This document shows, piece by piece, positions 11,695 to 23,000 of a stretch of 64,000 nucleotides of DNA. The notes under the pieces are model-generated. The model had not been told where the DNA came from. It made no database searches and saw only the letters and a program-made list of their open reading frames with translations. The stretch comes from Motacilla alba alba. Taxonomy: Eukaryota > Chordata > Aves > Passeriformes > Motacillidae. Position 1 is the first letter of the stretch. The number at the start of each line of letters is the position of its first letter. The DNA is taken from NCBI RefSeq assembly GCF_015832195.1, contig NC_052031.1, forward strand, positions 372,001-436,000, written 5' to 3'. Made by a program: the position numbers and the translations under genes.

Positions 11695-12125
11695 TCCCAG
11701 ACTCTCAAAATCCCTGGGGCTGGAAAAGCCCTCCCAGCCCATCCAGTCCAATCTGTGCCTGTCCCACCTGTCCCCAGCCCAGAGCCCTGAGTGCCACCTC
11801 CAGGAATTCTGGGGACACTTCCAGAGATGGGCACTCCAAAGCTGCCTGGGCAGCCCCTCCCAAGGCCTGACCCCTTTCCATGGGGAAATTGCTGCTGATT
11901 CCACCCTGAGCTGCCCTGGCCCAGCCTGAGGCCGCTCCCTCTCCTCCTGTCCCTGTTCCCTGGGGCACAGCCCGACCCCCCCCGGCTGTCCCCTCCTGGC
12001 AGGGACTTGTGCAGAGCCACAAGGTCCCCCTGAGCCTCCTCTGCTCCAGGCTCAGCCCCAGCTCCATTCCCTGGACATACTCCAGGGCTCTCCTGGGCTG
12101 CTCCCAGGATTCCAGGCGGGAAAAT
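11695..12125 (-). mobile_element. CR1, subfamily B, long copy
   Basis: Reverse-oriented. TGGGGCTGGAAAAGCCCTCC, CCATGGGGAAATTGCTGCTG, CCCTGAGCCTCCTCTGCTCC and GGACATACTCCAGGGCTCTC appear in order. The longest B copy in the window, with 62005-62410 and 13255-13725. Confidence 0.85.
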
Positions 12126-12694
12126 CCTGATGTGTGAAAGAAACTCAGATTTTCCTGTGCTCCATGTGCTGGATCCGTGAATGCTTCACCCAAAGCCTCA
12201 CGGGGGAAGTTATACCACGAAGGACTGAGAGATTTAAAATCTAATGGGAAAATTGGGGTCTTCAGCTTTTTGCAAGGCCCTGCTCTGGTGATGGAAGGCA
12301 GAGCCCCCTCAGTGTCGTTCCTGGGGAAGATGGGTTTTCAGGAGGACAGTGTCCAGGCTGTTCTGTGGCTGAGGTTATGCAGAGTGTGACCAGCAGAGGA
12401 TCAGGCACGGGGACATTTTGGGATGCTGGGAAAAGCCAAAGGAATGGATGGAGAGAATTCTGTGTGCGGAAATGGGGATGTGGGTTGGGTTAAAAACAGC
12501 CTTGTGATCCTGGGCATGGAATCACGTGGTGCTGCTGGATCATCTGGGAATGTGGCACAGGGACACAGCTCAGCCCAGGGGCTGCGTGTGCAGAGCTGGG
12601 AGCCAGGGCTGGCACTGCCCAGGATGTGTCCCCAGGGAGCTGTGTCCCCTGTGTCCCTGGGGAGGACAGCCCCTGCCTGCTGTTTGTGTTAATG

Positions 12695-12980
12695 GCTGCA
12701 GAGGGACTGGGGACAAAGCCTGCAGGGCCAGCACACAGGGAATGGCTGCCAGTGCCAGAGGGCAGCCATGGATGGGATCTTGGCCATGAGGAATTCCTGG
12801 CTGGGCTGGAATTGCCAGAGCAGCTGGGGCTGCCCCTGCATCCCTGCAGTGCCCCAGGCCAGGCTGGACACTGGGGCTGCAGCAGCCTGGGACACTGGCA
12901 GGTGGCCCTGCCATGGCAGGGTGGCACTGCAGGGGCTCTGAGGTCCCTGCCCATCCAAACCATTCCGGAATTCCATGAAT
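12695..12980 (+). mobile_element. CR1, subfamily A
   Basis: GCAGAGGGACTGGGGACAAA through the A landmark to CTGCCCATCCAAACCATTCC. Confidence 0.85.
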
Positions 12981-13254
12981 TCTGTACCTGCTGTGGCCAG
13001 AACAGCACTGGGAAGGGTTGTTGAGGAGCTGAGGTGAGATGGTGAAGGGCAGAATTGGAAGAGGAAATGTTAAGCAAGAGGAAGAGCCCTGGGAGAGTCT
13101 CCTAGGAGTGGTCTGAAAAGTGCCTTGCTTTGGTGTAACTCACAGCTTTTCCAAAATTTCAGGTATTAGGAAAGCAAAGTGGGAAAATGCCATTAATAGA
13201 ACTCACACAGAGAAAAATCAGGATAACAAGAGGGCAAACTAGGGTTGGGTAGGA

Positions 13255-13725
13255 GTGGATGGAAAGGGAGGATTCCAAGTGCAGTGCCTCAAGAACGGCC
13301 CTGAGGGCCTGGAGCGTGTCCAGGGAACGGAGCTGGGAATGGAGCCCCAGCAGGGCTGGGGGAGCTGGGCAGGGGCTGAGCCTGGAGCAGAGGAGGCTCA
13401 GGGGGCCCTTGTGGCTCTGCACGAGTCCCTGCCAGGAGGGGACAGCCGGGGGGGTCGGGCTGTGCCCAGGGAACAGGGACAGGAGGAGAGGGAACGGCCT
13501 CAGGCTGGGCCAGGGGAGGGTCAGGGGGGATTTTGGGGAAATTCTTTCCCCAGTAGGGTTGGAAAGCACTGGATGGGATGGAGTCCCCATCCCTGGAAGT
13601 GTTCAAAAAATGTGTGGATGTGTCAGTGAGGACGCGGGGTGGGAGTGGATGGGGTTGGTGGTGGGACTCGGCGCTCTCAGAGGTCTCCTCTGACCTCAGC
13701 GCTCCCGTGATGGTGCACAGGTGGT
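13255..13725 (+). mobile_element. CR1, subfamily B, directly upstream of PPP6R2 exon 1
   Basis: Runs from AAGAACGGCCCTGAGGGCCT through CATCCCTGGAAGTGTTCAAA and ATGTGTGGATGTGTC to a TCTCAGAGGTCTCCTCTGAC terminus, the canonical CR1 3' end. It ends about 35 bases before the exon 1 acceptor. Confidence 0.85.
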
Positions 13726-13758
13726 GTGCAGCAGTAACCGGTGCTTTCCCGCCCCCAG

Positions 13759-13777
13759 CCAGTCGTGTCCCATCACC
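13759..13777 (+). other. PPP6R2: PPP6R2 5' UTR within first coding exon
   Basis: The 19 bases between the acceptor AG (13757-13758) and the ATG. A pyrimidine-rich acceptor shows that at least one non-coding 5' exon lies further upstream. No CpG-island promoter is visible in 1-13758, so the promoter is probably outside the window. Confidence 0.75.
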
Positions 13778-14004
13778 ATGTTCTGGAAGTTTGATTTGAA
13801 CACAACGTCACACGTGGACAAGCTGCTGGACAAGGAGGATGTGACCCTGGAGGAGCTGATGGACGAGGATGACGTCCTGCAGGAATGCAAGGCCCAGAAC
13901 CGGCGGCTGCTGGACTTCCTGTGCCAGCAGCACTGCATGGAGCAGCTGGTCACCCTCATCACCCACGAGCCCCCCGTGGACATGGACGAGAAGGTCCGAT
14001 TCAA
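13778..14004 (+). CDS. PPP6R2: PPP6R2 coding exon 1
   Basis: Residues 1-75 plus two bases of codon 76. The acceptor is the AG at 13757-13758, so 13759-13777 is 5' UTR in the same exon. The ATG lies in a fair context (CATCACCATGT), and the N-terminus MFWKFDL is the invariant SAPS-family start. The donor is GTAGGT at 14005, splitting a Lys codon (AA|G). A stop (TAG) follows at once if the exon is read through. The intron that follows (14005-16889) carries one long CR1 copy and no recognisable exon. Confidence 0.95.
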
Positions 14005-17000
14005 GTAGGTATTGGATCCCTGCTCCCCTGGGACGTGCCAGCCAGGGACCCCGGGGCTGACAGCTGAGATTCCACCTGGGCTCCGTCCCACCGCCGGAGG
14101 TGGCACCTCCTGCAGGGGAGGGAGGCTTTCAGCCCTGGGGATGCTCCATCTTTGGGGGTTTGGAGGGAATTGGTTTGGTTTTGATGGTTTGACATTGAGT
14201 TGGTCTCCAAAACAAATCCTATTTCAAATAATGTGTCCGAAAAAACATAGCTCAAGTGATGTCTCAAATAATCAAATCTCAAATAATGTAAAAAAGAAAT
14301 CCTGTCTCAAATAAAGTCTCCAAAAAATCTTACCTGCTGTTCCCTCAAAATCCAAAGTCCCCTGAATAGGTTTTTATAGGGAAGGGAAGCACAAGAGGTA
14401 GAAACCTCTGAACTCCGTGGGTTTCCAATCCCACAGAACAAAGTGAGCTGAAAAATGAATAAAATCTGGGGTGTTTTCAGTGTGCTGCACGTCCAGCTCC
14501 TGCTGATTTCAGGGATCACAGCTCCGGGCGGGCCCTGCCTCTGCTCAGACCACGCTGAGCTCCTCACAGGGGTTTGCCTCTCACCAAAGTTGTGTTTATG
14601 TATTTTTAACCCAGTGTATACTCAAAAACATTGACATTTGGGTTTGGGGAGTTTGTTTGCTTTTGTGAAGTTTATATAAAAATAAAAGGCTGCTCTGACT
14701 ATAAATAAATGAAACCGGGCAGGTTTTTCCTGGTGGGGATGGAGCAGGGCTGGGGCTGGTGGAAAGCCACAGAAGTGCCACGTTCAGGTGTGGTTTTGGG
14801 TACGAGTTGGGTAAGCTGTGAGGTGGCTGTTCCCAGGTGAGGGAATGCCCAGGAGTACGTGGGTAATAACTTGGAATATCCTGTGGCTGCTGTGCAAGGA
14901 TCCTGCTCTGAAGGGTGAATTTGGGACCCACCTGCAGAGCTGCGTCAGCCCTGGGGCCAGCAGCAGCAGGACCTGGAGCAAGTCCAGAGGAGCTGCTCCA
15001 GCGCTGGAGCCCCTGTGCCCTGGAGAGGCTTGGAGAGCTGGGAATGTTCCCCTGGAGAAGGGAAGGCTCCAGGGAGAGCTCCGAGCCCCTGGCAGGGCCT
15101 GCAGGGGCTCCAGGAGAGCTGCAGAGGGACTGGGGACAAGGCCTGCAGGGACAGCACCCAGGGAATGGCTGCCAGTGCCAGAGGGCAGCCATGGATGGGA
15201 TCTTGGCCATGAGGAATTCCTGGCTGGGCTGGAATTGCCAGAGCAGCTGGGGCTGCCCCTGCATCCCTGGCAGTGCCCCAGGCCAGGCTGGACACTGGGG
15301 CTGCAGCAGCCTGGCACACTGGCAGGTGGCCCTGCCATGGCAGGGTGGCACTGCAGGGGCTCTGGGGTCCCTGCCCACCCAGCCCATTCCGGGATTCCCT
15401 GATTGTTACCAGACAGGTGAAGACTGAGGGAAGGGGAGACACAAGGACAGAGGTTTCAAGAAGGAAATTCCTGCTGGGACACCGAGGGCTGATGTTCATG
15501 GGGCATTTCTGATGTTCATGGAGCATTTCTGATGTTCATGGAGCATTTTCTTGGCAGCTCTTGGGACTCCCAGGCAGAGCAGGCCCAGAAGCGTCTCCAT
15601 AGCCTGGAGAGGGAAAGGAGGGTTTGAGCTCATTAGAAACAGGGAAGCTTTTGGGATAAATAAAGGCTGAGAAGGAAGAATGGACTCAGTGCAAATCCAG
15701 ATGGAATCCCACTTTTGGCTCTTCAGGAAAGGTTATAAAAGTTGGTGAAGTGGAACAGGGAGAAACTCGATAGCTTTGGAAGGATCTGGGGCTCAGGATG
15801 CCTGGAGAGGGGATCATCCAAGGGCTTTATCCCTGGAACAGCGGGATGGAGGTTCAGAAAGTTCAGAGGGGAAGTTGCAAAGAGGAAAAGTCCCTGGTAA
15901 ATCCCCGCCCAAACAGAACTTGTGGAATGAAACACCTGAAAGGAGGCTGGAGCAGGAAAGGAGGGTGTGAATCTTGGATCTGCCAGGGAGCTGCTGAGCC
16001 CAGGGGTGAGGGAAGCTCAGCTTCCCGGGTCGGAGGGGGAGTTCGGGTGAGGTGAGTTCCCTGCAGCCTGGAAACCCCCAGGGCTGGATGTGGTGCCAGA
16101 ACGGGAATGGTGAGGGGCTGGATCAGACCTGGGGCTGTGAGAGCTGCAGGAGCAGAACCTGCTGGGACAGGGAGAGCTCCCATTGCTCCCCTGTCCATGG
16201 GAAGTGTATCCCAGGGAGGCTCCACAGGTCTTTAGGCATTGTGGGTGTTTTGTGCATGGAATGAGTCAGGACAAGGGGAAAAGAGTCCTGGTGTCCTCTT
16301 GGGGCTGTAAGGGATGGAAGGTCCCTCTGTGGTGGTGACAGTGACATCCTCAGCCTCAGCTCCTTGGGCAGCACCAAGCCTGAACAGCAGCAGCAGGGCC
16401 TGAGGGGCTTTTGGGACCTCCAGGGCTGGGGCTGCAGGAGCAGGAGGAGGCTGCTGGGGAAGGGAATGGTGCAGGGAAAGGGTCAAAGCTCCCAGATGGC
16501 CTGGAAGTGTTCTAGTGGCTTGTAGGGAATACAGAGATTGGGAAAGATCCTGGTGTAGAAACCTGCTGTGGTCACAAATCGTTAATAACCCATTGTGGGA
16601 AAAGTGTCCTCACCAGAGGGAATCAGTCATGGGATGGGCTGGATGGGAAGGGAGCTCAGAGCCCCTGCAGTGCCAGCCTGCCATGGCAGGGCCACCTGCC
16701 AGTGTCCCAGGCTGCTCCAGCCCCAGTGTCCAGCCTGGCCTGGGGCACTGCCAGGGATGCAGGGGCAGCCCCAGCTGCTCTGGGCACCTGTGCCAGGCCC
16801 TGCCAGGCAGGAATTCCTGGAGTTCCTTTGCAGAGGGCAGGTCTCCAGTTCCCATCTCACGTGTGGGCACTCTGGGTGTGTCACTGCAGGTACCCCAACA
16901 CGGCCTGCGAGCTGCTGACCTCGGACGTGCCGCAGATCAACGACAAGCTGGGCGGGGACGAGACCCTGCTCAACATCCTCTACGACTTCCTGGACCACGA

Positions 17001-20000
17001 GCCCCCCCTGAACCCCCTCCTCGCCAGCTTCTTCAGCAAGACCATCGGGAACCTCATTGCACGGAAAACAGAACAGGTGGGGACGGGATCTGTCCCGATC
17101 CAGGGAGTTCCCTGCACTGCCCGTGCCGTGTTCTTGCTGTGAGCTCGTGGTGTTCCCGGAGTTGGGTTTAAGGCTGGCGGTGAAATGGAGTCTCTGGAAA
17201 GTTCTCAGAGTTCCTCAGTGCAGGGACATGCTGGTGTGGACAGACTCTTCCCGCAGTTTTGGGTTGGGATCTGCCAGGCCGGGATATCCCCATGGCACAG
17301 CTAAAGCTTCACTTTGCATGCCAGGGCATTTTGAGAATCATCAGAGTCATCCCCATCCATAAACAAGGCCTCAGGCTCTTCCTTATGGAAGGGGTGCTGA
17401 GCATGGGCTGAGCAGGGATTCAGGAATACTCACACCCCAGTCCGTGCTGGGGCTGTAAATGCTGCCTGGCAGGGAGCTTGAGAGGAAGGGAAGATCCTCC
17501 AGCTTCACTTACTTCCGTGGCATTGGGTTTCTCTGTGGCACAGAGGGGAGGAAAGTTGGCTGAAAGGATCTGATTTGGTGCTGCCTTGGAATAAGAATTA
17601 TTCCCTTGTTCCTGGAGAGTTCCCAGCCCAAGGTCGGTGGTTGGGACACGAAGGAGAAGCTCCAGGAGTTGAGAGGGAGCTGTGAGGGACTTGTGGGAAT
17701 TGTGAGGGATTTGTGAGGAAGCTGTGAGGGAGTTGTGGAGGAATTCTGGGGGATTTTTGAGGGAGCTGTGGGGAATTTGTGAGAGAGTTGTGAGGGAGCT
17801 ATGGGGAATTCGTGAGGGAGCTGTGTATCCTGCTGGCAGCTGGTGCAAGCTCCTGTTTCCACAGGTGATCTCATTTTTGAGGAAAAAGGACAAGTTCCTG
17901 AGCCTGGTGCTAAAGCACATCGACACCTCTGCCATGATGGACCTGCTGCTGCGCCTCATCAGCTGCGTGGAGCCCACGGCGCTGCGCCAGGACGTGCTCA
18001 ACGTGAGGCCCTTCCCCTCCCAGCCCCTGTCCCTGCCTGGCTCAGGACACATGGGTCTGTGGGTGTTTCATCCCAGAGGCGGATCCACCCCTCTGGCAGC
18101 TGCTGTTCCCAGGGCTGGGGTCGCTCCGTGGGGTCCCTCAGCCCCGTTGTGGCTCCAGGGCAGCAGCCTGGGTCACTCCTGGCAGCAGAGGGGTTCCCAC
18201 TCATTTTTCCATGGAGCAACCTCTCTTTATTCCAGCTGGAGAGCTTGGAGAAAGGGAAACTGTGTTCTTCCCAGTGTTCAGAAATTCAGACATTGGTTGG
18301 GACAGTAACTAGTGTAATCCCTTACCATGTTCAAGGAATCATAGGGTCAAGGAATCCTGGAAAGGTTTGGGTTAGAGAGGACCTCAGAGCCCCTGCAGTG
18401 CCACCCTGCCAGGGCAGGGCCACCTGCCAGTGTCCCAGGCTGCTGCAGCCCCAGTGTCCAGCCTGGCCTGGGGCACTGCAGGGATGCAGGGGCAGCCCCA
18501 GCTGCTCTGGCAATTCCAGCCCAGCCAGGAATTCCTCATGGCCAAGATCCCATCCATGGCTGCCCTCTGGCACTGGCAGCCATTCCCTGGGTGCTGTCCC
18601 TGCAGGCCTTGTCCCCAGTCCCTCTGCAGCTCTCCTGGAGCCCCTGCAGGCCCTGCCAGGGGCTCGGAGCTCTCCCTGGAGCCTTCCCTTCTCCAGGGGA
18701 ACATCCCCAGCTCTCCCAGCCTCTCCAGAGCAGAGGGGCTCCAGACCCATCCCTGGAAATGTTTTTCCTTGTAATGGAAGTTTGCTCATTGCTCGGGCAG
18801 CTGAGTTTGGGCATTGTTGGGATGAGTCTGGGGGATGTCACACATCCAGCAGTTTTCCTGGAACAGGAGTGGGATGTGAATGGAAAGGGGTGGGGGTGAG
18901 GGGCTGAGCCTGCGCGTGGGGCTGGGAGGGAGGAGTGGAAGGAGCCTTTGGAGAGGACCTTCCTGCTCTGCCTGGGCCAGAAAGGGGGATAGGGCATGGT
19001 TTGCATGGAGAACAGGAAGTTGTGGAGCAAGGTGAAGGTGCAGTCACAGCTGTTCCAACATCTGGCAGGAGGTGGAATTGCTGGGTGTGAGCAGCAGGAA
19101 GAGCAGGAGCTGCTGGGAGAACGTGGCGGGGTTCTGCCACCGCTGCTCAGATGGGGCTGTTTGTCCCTGGAGCATCCCATGTTTTCCAGAGGGCCTGCGT
19201 GTTAGTTCCATGGCAGGATGCAAATCTGAATCCACCCCTGTCCCTGCCTCAGGGATGGGATTGGAGAGGGAAGGAAGGGCTTCCCCTTCCTGCAGAGCTT
19301 CCCAGAGCCCCTCTTGCTCTGAGTTCTCGGACATCCATTGAGGATTTTCTCTGCTGCTCTTTTCCCTGCAGTGGCTGAATGAGGCCAGGATCATCCAGAG
19401 ACTCGTGGAGCTGATCCATTCGAGCCAGGATGAGGATGTGAGTGGCACCAGGGCATCTGGGGGGGCTGGGTCCTGCAGGGTCCAGGAGATTTCTGTTTGC
19501 CTTGCCCCGGTGAGCTGGGGAGGAGCCACGGGGGGATGGCCTTGGGGTGTCCCATCTTCTGCTCAGCACCAGATGAGGGGTTTTGGAGTGGTCTCATCTG
19601 CTTTTGACTTATTTTACTCCCAGTTTCTTGGTTCTGCTGCCTCAGTTCATTTCAATCCTACAGACAGCTGGGATTTCCCTTGGGATTAGGGAGGAACCTG
19701 CTGTTCCTGGAAGATCCTTTAAAATCAGCCACTTTATGCCATTTTCAAATCTTTCTAGCCCCAAGTAGGAATTCAGCTGTGAAGTCCAGAAAATGCAGTT
19801 CTCTGAGCCCAATTCCCTCAGCTCATCCCAGGCAGACTTCCCTCTGCGAGGGGAAAACTGGGAACATCCCCATGGATTGGATTTGTGTTGGAGCAGATGC
19901 TGAGGTACAGCAGCTGCAGAGAGGCTTTGCCTGATGGCCAGAACCGGAGGATGAATTCCTCAAACACCCCTGGAAAGCCTTTTAAACCCCAGGAATTAAA

Positions 20001-23000
20001 TGGTGAAGGGTTTCCTCGAGCAGGAAGGCTGAGCAGGGGGAGGAAGGATGGCATGTTTGTGTTGCAGATGTGCAGATTAGCAGGATTGAGGAGAGAAAAA
20101 GGAATCCTCACCCCTGAGCTCCTGGCCTGCTCTTGATGGTCACGTTTGGGCCAATCTCCTTTAAGTGCCAAGCCTGTTGATGCTGCTGCTCCAGGAGTGT
20201 CCAGCCCTGAGTAACTCCAGGGGGAGCAGGAGTGGGGTTGATCCCAGCCTAGCTGGGCTTGGCCCCGGCACTGACGCTGCTCCTGTCCTGTTTCCAGAGG
20301 CAATCCAACGCTTCCCAGACCCTGTGTGACATCATCAGGCTGAGCAGAGACCAGAGCACTCAGCTCCAGGATGTGCCGGAGCCAGATCCACTTCTCACAG
20401 CACTGGAATCGTGAGTACTGGGGGCACTGGGCGTGCTGGGGGCGCTGGCAGTGGCTGCTGGGTCGCTCTGCAGGGAGCACACAGAGCAGGGATGTTCCTT
20501 TGGAGCTGGAGCAGCTCTGAATGGCCCCTTCAGCCCTCTGGGGGCTTGGCTCTGTCCAGAGGCAGGAGAGCGGGCCAGGGAGCCCAAAGGTCCCGGCCTG
20601 ATCCAGCTGAGGCAAAAACCCAAGGAATTCCAGCCTGGAGAAGGGAGGGTTGTGTGGGGACCTCACAGCACCTTCAGGGTCTGAAGGGATCTCAAAGGAA
20701 GCCAGAGGGGGATTGTTCATCCAGAACTGGAGTGCCAGGACAAGGGGAGTGACATGAGGCTGCCAGAGGGCAGGGATGGATGGGGTATTGGGAAGGAATT
20801 CCAGGCTGGGAGGGTGAGCAGGGGCTGGGCTGGAATTGCCAGAGCAGCTGGGGCTGCCCCTGCATCCCTGGCAGTGCCCCAGGCCAGGCTGGACGCTGGG
20901 GCTGCAGCAGCCTGGGACACTGGCAGGTGGCCCTGCCATGGCAGGCTGGCACTGCAGGGGCTCTGGGGTCCCTGCCCACCCAGCCATGCCAGGATTCCCT
21001 GATTTCCCAGATAACATTCAGTGTGTACCAGAAGTGTTGATTTTCCCAGTTTTGCTCCATTCCTGCTGTTGTTCCTTTGCTCTTTGCAATGAACGTTCAA
21101 TTATTTATGTCCTGTGTTTTCTGCTTCTTATCGTTGGTTCAAACCTAAAACTCCAGGAGATTCTCCAGGAGACTGAAACTAAAAAAGGCTCTTTTAGGCC
21201 TGGAGGCAACATTCTGTCAGGAAAGGGCTGGAAGGAGCCATGGAAGGGACTGGGGCTCCCAATTCCCCCGAGATATCTCTGTCCAGCCAGAGCTCTGAAT
21301 TTAGGCGGCACTGGGGATCTTTTCTCCTGATCCAGGGCTGTCAGTTCCTCCCTGACTGTGGGATAATTCCTGGGACAGGAAGCCCGTGTGTGAAGATGGG
21401 AATGGGATGTGGCTCATCCCAGCACTGGGAAGCCACTGGGACCATCCTGGGCTTGCCATGGAGCTCTTCCCCTGCCAGGAGCTGCTACTCTTCCATAAAT
21501 CTTTCATTTCCCTCACTGCTCCTGCAGGAATGAGGCAGATCCAGCCTTTGTGCCATGGCCTGACAGGGTCCTGTGCTAGGGAAGTGTTGACTTTTCATGG
21601 AGCCCTGGAAGGGTTTGTGTGGGCAGGGACCCCAGAGCCCCTGCAGTGCCACCCTGCCATGGCAGGGCCACCTGCCAGTGTCCCAGGCTGCTGCAGCCCC
21701 AGTGTCCAGCCTGGCCTGGGGCACTGCCAGGGATGCAGGGGCAGCCCCAGCTGCTCTGGCAATTCCAGCCCAGGCAGGAATTCCTCATGGCCAAGATCCC
21801 ATCCATGGCTGCCCTCTGGCACTGGCAGCCATTCCGTGTGTGCTGTCCCTCCATGCCTTGTCCCCAGTCCCTCTGCAGCTCTCCTGGAGCCCCTGCAGGC
21901 CCTGCCAGGGGCTCGGAGCTCTCCCTGGAGCTTCTCCTCTCCAGGTGAGCAGCCCCAGCTCTGCCAGCCTGGCTCCCTAGGAGCTGAGGGGCTCCAGCCC
22001 TGGAGCAGCTCTGGGGCCTCTCTGGACACTCCAGCAGCTCCAGGTGCTGCTGCTGGGCTCTGGATCTGGAGGCACTGGAGGTCACATCCCTGGCTGGAGC
22101 CTGTGGCCTCTCCTGTGTGTCAGTTCTGAGCCCTCAGAGTTCTGGAGATGGGATTGCAGCTGGGTCACTGCCCCGGGAATCCCAGGGCCTTTAGTGAGGG
22201 CTGTGATTCCCTGCAGTGGCAGGGGTGATGGCCGTGGAAGACATGGCACTTACAGACTTCTTTGGTAATTTTAGGCTTTCTTTGTAGTTTTGGAGAGGGC
22301 TGTGGGACCCTGCACTTCCAGGAACCATCTCCAGAATTCCTGCTCAAAATAAAGGAGTGTTTTGGGCAAAGTGGTTATTTTGCTCCTCTTCCCTTTCTGC
22401 TGAAGGTCACAAAGCTCATTACCCTTCCTTTCCCAGCATTGCAGTGACCTTTTGGGTCTTGGATAACTTTTATCAACCCTGAGTCAGGAGTGAATGATCA
22501 GCATGGAGGAGGTGGGATCAGGGAGTGAGCACCAAATCCAGGTTCAGGACCTGCTGGCTGGGTGCAATAAAGGAATTGGGTTCATTACAGAAAATTGCCT
22601 CCTTTTCCTGCCTCTGCCTCCCCTGCTCTGCTGACAGAGGGCATTTAGATGCTCCTTATTCAAATAATTCTCCCTCCTGAATTATTCAGCTGTTTTTACA
22701 TTTTTGTCTCATATTTTATTTATACCCACAGAAAGGAGACTTTTTGGAACGTTAGAAAATAGTCAGGATTGGGCTGTGAACTTCAGGGGTGCTGGGTTTG
22801 GCTGGACATGGGACTGGGAAAGGCAGGGAAGGAGAAGGGGCTTCCTGAGGGCTGGATTTTGGGGAGCTGTCCCTGAGGGACAGAGCTGGGATGTGGTGGG
22901 GAACAGGAGCTGTAGCAACTGGAGTAGCAGCTGACAGAACCAGAGCACACAGCCTCGAGCTGGGCCAAGGCAAACTCAGGCTGGAGAGCAGGAAAAAGCT

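Larger units (their letters stand above)
1..13758. other. Non-coding region upstream of PPP6R2 coding exons
   Basis: No conserved coding exon was found on either strand. It holds about 14 CR1 fragments, three minisatellites (2110, 4110 and 9205 regions) and scattered A-rich tracts. It is probably the 5' UTR intron of PPP6R2, because the first coding exon starts with an acceptor. Between the listed repeats I see only unremarkable sequence. Confidence 0.7.
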
